Shown one piece after another: positions 28,301 through 40,300 of a stretch of 64,000 nucleotides of DNA. Source of the DNA: Charina bottae (taxonomy: Eukaryota; Chordata; Lepidosauria; Squamata; Charinaidae); NCBI GenBank assembly GCA_023362775.1, contig JALMGJ010000020.1, positions 6,637,501 to 6,701,500 on the forward strand, read 5' to 3'. A model generated the notes under the pieces. It worked only from the letters and a program-made list of their open reading frames with translations. It was not told where the DNA came from and did not search any database. Within the stretch, counting starts at the first letter, position 1, and every line of letters starts with the position of its first letter. The position numbers and the translations under genes were made by a program.

Positions 28301-31300
28301 AAGGAAAAAGTGTTGGCAGATTGGGGCAGTATTTGCTCTCTATTGGTGGTGTTGCCGGAGAGAGATCCATGATGGAGTCATTATGGAATTGCTGCAGATG
28401 AGAACAGAGAGATGAGAGAACAGCCCACTAGGTGTCTAGGAAAAGCCTCCTCAGCAGATCCACATTGACAGAAAGGACCTTGCCAGGGGGGTGAAATTAA
28501 GAAAAGGACCTAAAGCAATTAGGCTTCCTTTTGGTATGTACTTGAGGTCTTGGGGTTCTGAATTCCCTCCTTAGAGGTGGACATAAGAGATTATAAAACT
28601 ATTGAAACTGCTATAGTTTCTAATACCAGCTGCCTTATTCTGTTAACATTCCATGAATGGGTTTAATGTTTATGTTGGATCACCTGTTGGCACGCCTCCA
28701 TTTGTGTCTTACTAATTAGTTCAACAGCTATTGTTTTCTGGGTACCTGCAAATCAAAATAGGGAATGGGAGGAGGAAGAGGGGGAAAGGTATTTCCTGTT
28801 CTAAACTATTATCCCCCAGTTCCCCTTGGACTTTTGACAAAGCTCCTCTCTAAAGGCTCTGAGCAAACAGCTGCCATGGAATAAGAAAGCAGGTGTTCAC
28901 ATGGACGGGTAACTGGTTAAGAAACAGGAAAGAGAGAAGAAGAAGAAATGGGCAACTTTCATGCTGGCGATATATGCCTAGTGTGAACTCCCAGGGATCA
29001 ATATCGGGACTGTTTTTTTTTACCTTGTATACAAATGATATGAAGAGTTAGAGCTGCGCAGTACGTGTGTTGATGATACCATACCCTTTAGAGGGGTAAA
29101 ATACAAAAGGGACTGTGAGAATCCCCTCAGGAACCTCTCCAGACTGGGTGAACGGGCTTCAAAATGACAGAGACAATTCAGTGTAAACCGTTATAAAGTG
29201 ATGCACATTAGCACAAAATATCCAAACTTCACTGACATATGAATGGGATCTGAACTGCCAGTGATTGGTCAGGAAAGGGATTTTGGGGTTACAGTGGACA
29301 GCTCAATGCAAATGCTCATCCAGTGTGCTGCTGCTGTTAAAAGAAAAAGAAAAAGGCAATTTCACACTTGGAATCATTAGGAAAGCAATTGAAAATGGAA
29401 CTGCAAATATAATAATGCCCTTATACAAATCTGTGGTGAAATTGCACTTGGAATGTTGTGTACGGTTTTGGTCACCATAACGTAAGGATATTATAAAGCT
29501 GTAAAAGATGCAATCAAAATAATTAGGGGGCTGGAGCAACTCTCCTGCGAAGAAAGACTGTAGCAATTGGAGCTTTTTAGCTTGGAGCAAAAGAGGATAA
29601 GAGGAGACATAATAGAGATATAAAAAATCATGCGCGGCATATGGAAGGCAGAAAGACAGAGATGCTTTTCTCCCTCTTTCACAGTGTTGGAAGTTAGGAA
29701 ACAGAAGAAAATTCTTTCTCACACAGCACATAGTTAAACTATGGAATATGATGCCAGCAGTTATGGTTATAGTAGCCAATTTTGATGGTTTTAAAATGGG
29801 ATTGGATCATGCATGCCGTATCAGACAATCAATGGCTACTAACGTCTATATGGCTCAGGGCCTGGATATTTTAGAGATCACCTTTCTTATACAGTTTCTG
29901 CCCATCTGACCCAGATGGCCAAAGAGAACTAACTGAGAGTTCCCACCTACCTGGAGGTGTGATGACCGGGGCCCAACAACAGCCAATAATATTGATGGCT
30001 GTTTACTGCCTCCTGAATTCCCAGCAAGCCCTAATATTGGTTGATGGGAAGTGACTGCATAAGGGGACTACTGCTTTCCATACTAGACTTTTAAGCTTCC
30101 TAAATGCACCTAGTTGGCTACTGTGTGACCCAGAATGCTGGATGATCTCAGCTGACATAAGGGTAGAACTGTACCAGGGAAACTCTACCAGAAGAAAGAA
30201 GGGGATGGGAATGGAATGATTATGACCAATTCACTTGGAAGAAGTCAAAGGACAAGGCAACTGGTATATGCTTTTTTCCTTTTTTAAAAGATGATCCTAT
30301 ATCAGCAGCAGTTTAAACTGTATTATTTATATGCCAGATCTCTTGCAGTTTAATTGAACTCTGAATGTGCATTTAGCTGGCTGAATATGGAAAGAGAGAT
30401 GACCTGGAATTTCATAGCTGCCTTGACAGCCATAGTCTTACTCCCAGGTCATCACGGGCCCTACTCCATGCATCTGGCATTTATTTTAAAGCAATTAACG
30501 TATGATGTGGTGGAGTGAGGACATTCCTAGCAGTCCTTTGTCACTGACAGATCAGTTCCTGGTGACCAAGTCTGCACAGAGGAAGGACCTATTAAAATTG
30601 TCCCAGAAACATTATGGGGCCATCTGGGTCACTGCTATGAGATGGGAGGCTATATCAATTGTTCAAACAAACCAACAAACAAACAATCTGCTGGTTATTA
30701 CCTACAGTATAAAGGCTTATATGGTTTGGGGCTTGGATTCTTTCAAGACCCATAAAGAATATGCCCATCCAATTACAAACCACAAGAGAGGGCACGTTGC
30801 AAGTGGGGGACCAGAAACGAGCCTTTCTGTGATAGGCCCACTCTCTGAAACACTCTGCCCCCACCCCTGAAGTTGGGATGGCTCCCTCCCTTTTGATATT
30901 CATGAGGACAGTTGAAACACTGCTCTTCCACAAGTCCTTTGGGGAATAAGTGTTATATCCAAGCTATAAGTAGGCTATCTGGTAAGTTTTTATGAGAGGG
31001 TTTATGTTAAATCGTTACCTTTTCTAATATTAATAACTGGTCTGCTGGTTTGGTAATTATTGTTTCTTATTCTACTGTGGTTGTTTTATTGTAGTACTTG
31101 AGTCTATGAATGAAAGAGCATACGAATTTTGTAAATATGCGAAAATAAATCAAACAAGTATATTTTCAGAGTGTTTTATGCATCAAATCAGAAATAACCA
31201 CCAATGAGTCTAGTGGAGTTACTTCCAGTAGACTTTCAGGGCCCATACATATTATTATCAGATTTTATTAAAGTTTCATGTTAGTGTATTAAAAATGTTA

Positions 31301-34300
31301 CTCAGGCATGAAATTTTCAATTACAATTAACACATCACATTAGAATACAAAACTATCTCACCTTATTATAATGAATAAGGTTCCACCGCTTATCCATTAA
31401 AAAATAGTTGGAAGACTGGGATTCAGGTATGTTAAAGAATTCCAAACACTCCTAGCACATAAAGACATAAGCATAAGAGAGCCAGTTTGGTCTAGTGGTT
31501 AAGGTGCTGGGATAGAAACCAGGAGACTGTGAGTTCTAGTCCCGCCTTAGGCATGAAAACCGGCTGGGTGACCTTGGGCCAGTCACTCTCTCTCAGCCCA
31601 ACTCACCTCACAGGGTTGTTGTTGTGGGGAAAATAGGAGGAGGAAGGAGTAATAGGTATGTTCCCTGCCTTGAGTTATTTATAAAAATAATAAAGGTGGG
31701 ATAGAAAATAAATAAGTAAGTAAGTAAGCAAGCAAGCAAGCAAGCTAATATTGGTTGATCACGTGTTCTTCATTTCAGAAAGTTGTTAATTTTAAAAGTA
31801 TTCTCCTCAGGTAATTGTGGCTATATATAGGGTTAAGTCCACTGTCATATTGAATTAATTTTCCAAATCACAACAGAAAGTGATATAATAGGCTCACTTG
31901 ATATAGTAGGTCTATGGAAATGAGGCTGTGGGATAATTAAAAGTGCAATAACTTACTAGCTAACTCACTCTTAAATGTCCAGCAATCAAAGTCACTGATG
32001 ACAGGTCAGCCATGTAACTGTCCTGTTTACTATGTATCTGAAGTAATTTATAAGATGAACTACATGTATGATGACCCTATTCACATAATAAGGTGTAAAG
32101 AAGCTACTAAATCAGGCTTTCAATAAATAATTTTCTCCTTGTGAAACACCTAATTCATAGATATGTACTGGAGGTCAGACCCGTATATTATGCTAAATCA
32201 TTCCCTCTCCCACAACATGAGGAGGTTCATGAAGGAGCTTTAATACTGGAGGACTGGAAAATAGAGCCAACAAAACATTTTTCAGAATTATTTTAATAAT
32301 TTGCAAACCTTTAAGAGAGCTTCAAACTGAGTGTCTTCATGGACTGGTAGCTGGGTTGGGATATCACATTCATTCTGCCCATGAACTACTAGGGTCTTGG
32401 TGCCTTTAAAAGCAATAATATAATAATAGAACGAATGTTTGTTTACAAAAAGATATAATATACTTTTGGAACCCTGTGTTTGCCTACAGGAATAAAAGTA
32501 TGTCTTAGTCTTCGCCTTCCTCCGAGTTGCTAAGGACATTTTAGATGGTTCTCATCCTATCACCATTTTTGCTTCTGTACAGTGCAGTTCAGCAGAAAAG
32601 GAGTGACTGTACTGTACAGGGATATTCAGGCAGGCTCATACCTCACTGGGAGGCATCTTTCTCTCTCTTATCATGTCCAGCATTGTAATATGCCATGCTG
32701 GCTTTCGTGCATGTGCAAAGCTCTTTTTTCAAACATGCGGATACAGCTAGGAAGAGAAGGTAATCCAATTCAGGCTGTTATTGCTAAATTTACAGCAGTC
32801 GTTGCTATTATTAATATAGAGGGGATTCTGAAAATAACTATGGGGACTTAATGCAGAATATGATTTTTAAGAACACAAGTTGTTTGTTTGTTCGTTTGCT
32901 TTGCTTGCACCTTCAAATCAAAAGGAAGACCTTTCTGGATCAATGTTCTTTTGTCCACTCTGTGGAACCTATGCAAGACATGTGTTGCAACTCATGGAGC
33001 TTTTTATATAAAACTCTTCTTGGTGATAATCCAGCACTCATCGTACTGGCTGATTACAAAATTATATCCATTAACACAAACCACTTTCCTGGAGTCCTGA
33101 CTATTGGAGTCTCATTGTACTGTAGCTCAAAGACTATCATGCAGGGATGGTGAACTATCATGTCAGTTCCATATACAAGCACAGATCACAGCATATTACA
33201 GCTGAGCAATCCATTTGCTCAGCAGAGTTGGAGAAGGAGCAAAGGGCAGCCAAGGAAGTTGCCCATCACTGTCTCACCAAATATTTGATGGATGTTTTAG
33301 TTACTAGGGTTTTTTTAAAAAGTATTTTAAAGCTAAACATTTTTTTTTAATAAAAGCTATATGTAAGAGTTTAGCCTGCTGATGTAAGGACTAAAAGCCA
33401 AGAATAAAACAGGACTCTTATTCAAGCAAAAGTTTTACTCACATTTAAAAATCCCTTTCAGACTTTCCCTTTCATATAGGAAGGTCAATGACAGGCAGAA
33501 ATGGGTATCTAGGGTTGACATCCCACAGGTCCTCTCCCCTCTCCCCTTTTACTCAGTCTATATTAGTGAATTTAGAAAATGATTGGGCAGAAATATATCA
33601 CTATTATAGTTCCAAAAGTAAAGAGCACATGCCAGCAAAAAGCCCTCAGGCGAATAAAAATAGTGCCTTCCATACCTGGCATTGAGGCAGTAACCAGCAG
33701 CTTCACTTCACATTGTTCCTTCTTCATAGTTTGTTTGAGATCCTTGAAGAACAGTCCTTCTACATAGCCCACCACTTCCCAAAGAAAGGTCAGAGTGGCT
33801 GAAATGGCATCCATGCCCCATTCACATGGTGTGCGCACAAAATACATGATCAGTCCCACCTATGAATCACAAGGTACACACTCTTTATTCCAACCTGTAG
33901 CAGAAGCTAAGTAGATGGCCAGTGATATATGTGAAAATATGTAAGATTGAGTCAGTCTTTCTCTGTCAGTAATTGTAGTTTGTGCATTGAAAATCTGGGT
34001 GGCTATTCCAGCCAAAGGAAAGTATGGAATAATTTACAAACTTACTTAAAATAACATGATTGAACAAAAAAGAAATAGAAGACTTCTATAACCTCACTTT
34101 TATCTTCTCCAGAAAGCTCAAATGACCACCTTTCTAAAGCAGGCTTCATTCTACAAGCAAGGATACACTGAAGCAAACCCACTGAAAAAGTTTCCTAGGG
34201 AATGTTATGGCAAGATAAACATGAAGGCTTGTGCAAATCCTTTGAAAGAGGTGCTCTGCAGTGCATGGGAACAAAGAACCTGTCTTCAAATCACTAAAGC

Positions 34301-37300
34301 AACCACATCTTTTTCCAGGTTAATGAGGCTGCTTCAGAGCCTCCTCCCAGTGGTCTCTGCATGTACGTTCATGAAAAGCCACTTTGCTTGGCTCCCAGCA
34401 GAATGAGAAAATTAATATATTTTTTGATCAATCAAATGGAACTCCATGAAGAGTAGGAACCTTCCCCAGTTTCACAGTGTCCACTGCTAATTTTTGCAGA
34501 GTGGAGAAAGCAAGATAGGCAAACTGGCCTTGGTGAGTAAGTATACTATAAGCCCACTCATAAATTCAACTCCAGTAGCAACTTCTTCTATAACATGAGC
34601 CCCACTACCAAACAAGAGAATTAACCATTGAGGTCAAATACATTCATGGTAGGGCCCACACCAGGTACCCAGTAATGACTGAAGAGAGACAGATGAGCTA
34701 TAGAGCAATCAGCACATCCGTAAGAAGCTTGAGTCTAAGCTGTATAAGGCTTTATATATCAACATGAGACCCCTGAATGGGTCTCTCAAGGGAACTGGCA
34801 GCTACTGAAGCCGTTTCAGATAGGGGTTACTTGAGACATTCAAGAGGCACCACATCACCCATGCTGCAGTTTCTAGGCTACCTACAAGGGCCACCCACAA
34901 AGAGTGCATTACAATCAACCAACCAGCACATGAGTCACCAAAGCCAGGTCACTTTCCCCCAATGGGGATCCACCTAGTTTATTAGCTGAAACTGATAAAA
35001 TACCCTCCTTGGCACTGGGCACTGGGTCCATTGTTGATGCAGGATCCAGGAGAACCCCCACCCTAGGCTGCAGACCAGGCATTTAAGAAACTGCAATCCC
35101 ATCAAGAGGAGACAGACAATAATTGTTTTCTTAAAAGGTATTTTATGAGTTAGCAGAAGATCATGGCTAAAGGGTGAGCTGTGAATTTAGAGGGCCCTGG
35201 TCTGAATTTTGTCTAGACATCAAATAGGTGGCACTTCTCTCTTTCATAGAAAAGAATAGGATAAAATACTTCTTTAAGAGTTGTTGTAAAGGTTACAATA
35301 AGATATTGTGCATTAAGCTCCCTGAACACTCTAAAGTTTCTAAGTTCAGAACACTAAACACTATTAGTATAATAACCACTGACATAAGAATTCAGTTTAT
35401 TGGTCCACAATTCTCTAATTCTGCTCTTTTGGGAGAAAAACTTTAGTAAATCAGAGGAGATTTTGGACAACTGGAAAAAAGAACAATTCAATTATGCTTT
35501 TGATCTTCAAAAAATTGAAGCCAAATAATCAGCAAAAATATTGACTGTAAGAGAAACTGTACAGAAGACGTATTTCTTTCTTGAATGTGACACTAATTGT
35601 GAATGCCTAATTTAAAAATCACAAATTGTCTCTACTTTGGATAAGGACATAATTAATGCTTACAGTTTGGGTTCTGCCCAGGGCTCAGAAGAACTTACCA
35701 AGTAATTGAAGAGGATATGGGATGTCTGAGCAGGAAAGTCTCCAATGTTCAATAAAAGTTTTCTCAGCATATACATCAATTCATCCTGCAGATAGAGCAG
35801 AATTTTTCAGTTTTGTTACAGCATAGCAGTCAATTTCACTACTTGCGCTGGGATCAATTACAATCCTTACAAGTTGCAGCATTATGAATGTCTTCCCATA
35901 CATTACGAGGGAACTTTTCTTACAGGAGAGCTGTAAAACCAGATCAGAATGTCTAAACAGAACCCTAGTCTGATAAATGCCTAGTCTTGCCTTCAAATGT
36001 TTGAACTCGTGTTCTTTTATTGTATTAGATGCTAACTAGTTTATCCTTAACTACTTCACACTACTTGTGAAGGAGGAGGAATCCTTCTGGACTCCTGCTT
36101 GAGCAAAAGGTGGAAGCTTTGCCCAGCTTTGGCTGGTGCAGCAATTACAGTCTTACCTGGTGCAGGAGGACTCACCTTCATTACCACCCAGTTGGACTAC
36201 TGCAATATACTTTATATGAGCTACCCTTAAAGACTACCCAGAAACTGCAACTGGACCAAAATGCAGTAGCCCATGTGCTCTTGGTGCTGGGAGCATATAA
36301 TACTCTGCATTGGTTGCCATTTGGTTTCTGGGTACACTTTAAAGTGCTGGTGTTGACCTATAAAGCCCTTCATGGCTTGGCACTTGGGTATCTTCAAGAC
36401 TGCCTGCTCCAGCTGGAATGAACCTGACCCATTAGTTCCTTTAGGGAGAAACTACTTTTGGTCCCACACTTCTGAGAGGTGAGGGAGGCTGAAGCTAGAA
36501 GGCACTGCTTTGAAATAGCCTCCCTGTGGATATCAGACTGGCCCATTCTTGTTGACCTTCAGGAAGATGTTGAAAAAAAGTTATTTCAGAAGGTATTTCT
36601 CCTAGTCTAAGAATTATGCCATCTTTTATTTATTCTCATTTTTTCATTTCTTGTTATTGATTTATTCTGGGTATTATGATGTTATCTTTGAGTTATGTTA
36701 TGGATGTTTTGATTGTTATATACTGTACTATGGATAGGGTGACCATACGTCCCGTTTTGAACGGGACAGTCCCGTTATTTTAGCATTTTTCAACCGTCCC
36801 GTCGTTTTGATAAAAATCTCAATTTTGTCCCTTTTTTAAACCCGGTGGGAAGGAGGACAGGAAGACAGGAAGGAGGACTGGAGCCGGACTTGCCATTGGA
36901 GGCAGCCCGGAAGAGGCCCTATCAGCGCGGCAACTGGAAGCCCAGTTGCCACGTGCGATCCCAGCAGCAGAAGCAGCACCACAGTCCAGGTTCCTGCCTC
37001 CTTACCTGATCCTGAGATTGTCTGCCCAGCAGTGGTGAGGCCAGGGAAAGCAGGCACGGGAAGGTTGTGGAAAGAGGGTGCGTGTGTGTGTGTGTGTGTG
37101 TGTGCGCGCGCAGATTACTTGCTCAGCGTAATCGCGCGCGCACACACACACACACTAGGCCAGGGCTTTCCAAACAAAAACACGGAAGTGCCGGTGGCGG
37201 TGCTTCCGGGTTGCCGCTGCTGCCACTGCCCCTTCAAAAGGGCAGGCTCCGGGGACCCCGAAAATGCCCTCGGTTCTGGCAGGGAGGCAAAAGCCTCCTC

Positions 37301-40300
37301 CCCGCACGCACACGCTGCCCTGGAGCCGGGGTGGAAATTCTCCCCGCAGAACAGCTGAGCGCCGCTTGCGCGCAGCCTCCCTGCCTAAACTGAGGGCATT
37401 TTCGGGGTCCCCGGAGCCTGCCCTTTCGAAGGGGCAGCACTGCTGCTGCTGCTGCCGCTGCCCCTTCAAAAGGGCAGGCTCCGGGGACCCCGAAAATGCC
37501 CTCGGTTCTGGCAGGGAGGCAAAAGCCTCCCCTCCCCACATGCACACGCTGCCCTGGAGCCGGGGTGGAAATTCTCCCCGCAGAACAGCTGAGTGCCCCT
37601 TGGCAACATGCGCGTGCGTGCAGCCTCCCTGCCTAGACTGAGGGCATTTTTGGGGTCCCCGGAGCCTGCCCTTTCGAAGGCAGGGTTTGCAGGCGGGAGC
37701 CAATTGCGTGGACTGGGGGGCGGGGTTTGGAGGCCGGCATGGTGGCATAAGACCCTGTCCCGTTTTGCCATCCCCAAAGTCCTGTTTTCGTCTGAAGGAA
37801 ATATGGTCAGCCTAACTATGGAAGCCACTGACAGTCATTAGATTGTGATTGGGGTATAAGTCAAACAAGCAAACATACAATATCCTGGGACCACAAGTTA
37901 CTCTCCTCCGGAAGAGAGTGTTAACTGAGTTCTTTTATGTGTGTTTATGGAAAGCAGAACCTCTACCTGTCGATTACTGATAGTGAGTTTCTCCAGAAAA
38001 TGTCGAAGAACTGTGGAGGGATCTTCAATGAGACAGTTCCACAAGACTTGTTGAGCCACTGCACTCACTGTATGAGACAAAAGGAGAGAGCTTGTCTGGA
38101 TCTGACTGAATAAATCAATGCCTCCAAATATAACAACTATTCAATTAGTCAAATTTCCTTCGCAGCATAGAAACCTGTTCTTGCCAATCCCTAAACCACA
38201 TATACTCTCAGTCTGAATTTGACACAATGTGGTTTGGTGACGCCACTTATATTCAATTTGGTCCTAAACTCCGATTAAAGTCAGTAATAGTACTTGATAT
38301 GGAAAGAACTTTTTTACATGTGACAGTGGATACTTAACCAAATGCATACATGTTACTTTATGGCTTAGAACAGGGTATGAACTTAGTGTACTTCTGTCAA
38401 TAAAAATGGTAACAGAGAACTGATGGAAAGCATAACTTTTTATAAATTCACATCTGCTTATTGTGGGGGGTATTTTTGTCTGCCCTTTTGTCTAAAAGGG
38501 GGAAATGGGCACAAATGCCTTCAAGGAATACATCACTGGAGCACAGAGAAGGATAGCAGAGTTGTTCTGTCCATTATGATAACATACAGTCCATTTGGAT
38601 TCCCCTTCACCAAAAAAATGCTATTGAGATATTGAATTACAGCCACCTTTTGGGCCTGAATTTTATCCAAGTGACAATGAAGAGTCAGCTGGAATCTCAA
38701 GCCAGTGTGAAAATTCATTCCAGACTCATGGAAAAATTTCAGAGGAAAAAGAGATGATCCAGAATGGAATAAGCCAGCACCTGCCATTTCTGATAGAATT
38801 CAATGCTCTCCACCATCATCTCCAATACTTACTCCAGTGAAACCAGTCCATACTTCAGTGCCGAGCTAACATCAGGATCCACGTGGAATCAGGATCCACG
38901 TGGAACTTATGCTTCGCAAAAAGAAGCCAAAGCCTTTCTTCCTCCATATCCATATGGCTCTCTAGGAAGGCCTACTCAGGCTCTGACATACATTATATCA
39001 GCCTTTCTCAACCTTTTGACCCTGGAGGAACCCTTGAAATATTTTTCAGGCCTCGGGGAACCCCTGCACATTCAGGCTCAAATATAGGCCAGAAGTTACA
39101 AAATCATCATATTCGTTTCATGTGTAGGCCTGTATATATGCACTAAGTGTTCTTAAACTTAAAATAAAGAATGAAACTTACCTCTTTAATGTGAAGTTGC
39201 CCGGATTTGAAATAATGTTTAAAATAAATCGTGATCTCCCAGGGAACCCCTAGGGACCTCTTGCAGAACCCTAGGGCTCCACACAACCCTGGTTGAGAAA
39301 CCTTGCAGTACAGTGAAAAAGTAGAAGCTCTTAACCTGAGATATCCCTACATGAAATCTTGGGCAGGATTGCTTAGGATCTTCAGTGTTGTGGAACCGCT
39401 CTTAGGCACTGCTGTATTTGCCTGCTTATTGTGCTAAAGGTGCTTTTTAATATTCAGCCAACAAGGGCAATAAAGCAAAAATTGTCACTGTACTTTCATC
39501 AGCACCATAACTTGGGAGCAGTAAGCTAAACTTTCCCATCCCATATCTGGGAAAGAGATAAACAATGTAGAGTTTTACAGTTAAAGAAAAAGCTTGTGTA
39601 GAACATGGAAGGAGATGGAAAGCCACACTAAACACTGATGGAGAATATTAAATGATTTCACAATTTTACTATGATTTAATAGACTGCCAGGTAGTGCAAA
39701 TGTAAATATCTGACTTTTAAATTTGAAATCTCTGTTAAAAATCCACATCTGATTTTTGTTAATAATTTGATCAGTTATATATACTCTCTCACATACACAA
39801 TATTATACTATGTGTGCACACACATTGGTGTATGTACATAAGGACTGTGCAGCATTTGGGGCATAATTTGGGAAAGGTATTTCATTCAGCAGTCGTGTGA
39901 ATGTTGCACCTGCCCTCTGCAGCTGCTGTGTGATCCCAAGAAAAGACATAGTTGCTTTAAAGAACTGCTGAAAAGTGCTCCGAAGCACCATTTTCAAATA
40001 GAACCTGAAACTTAAGTAGGATGTGTGTGTGTGTATAAGACAAAGATTTCTCTATTAGCTGACACTGTTTGCTGCTAAAAGAGGTACAGATATTTTTAAT
40101 TGTTTACCAAATCTTTAAACTAAAACAGTACCTGCTACTCCATCTTCCCGGACTTCTCCATCTTCCATCAAGTGAACAATTGGAAGCACAGCTGCACAAA
40201 TGCACGCAGGGAACACTGCCTGCGGGGGCTGCGGCACGTGATGATTTGGTGTGTGCTCTGTTGTATGCTCTTCATCTAAAAAAAGATGGTGGAAGTAAAG

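Larger units (their letters stand above)
36735..37814. mobile_element. Non-autonomous hAT-type transposon, 1080 bp, GC-rich and palindromic
   Basis: Ends are TAGGGTGACCATA (left) and, on the other strand, TAGGCTGACCATA (right), 12 of 13 identical. It is flanked by an exact 8-bp duplication, actatgga, at 36727-36734 and 37815-37822. The outer parts are AT-rich with gtcccgtt motifs; 37040-37740 is very GC- and CpG-rich. The open frames inside are products of low complexity and show no transposase. It sits in an L2 fossil in the UNC80 intron between exons 11 and 12. Confidence 0.88.

Noticed and set aside
37155..37841. Long overlapping open frames on both strands (up to 197 codons)
   Set aside because: They come from the GC-rich tandem and inverted repeats of the hAT element. 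The two strands mirror each other and there is no protein signature.
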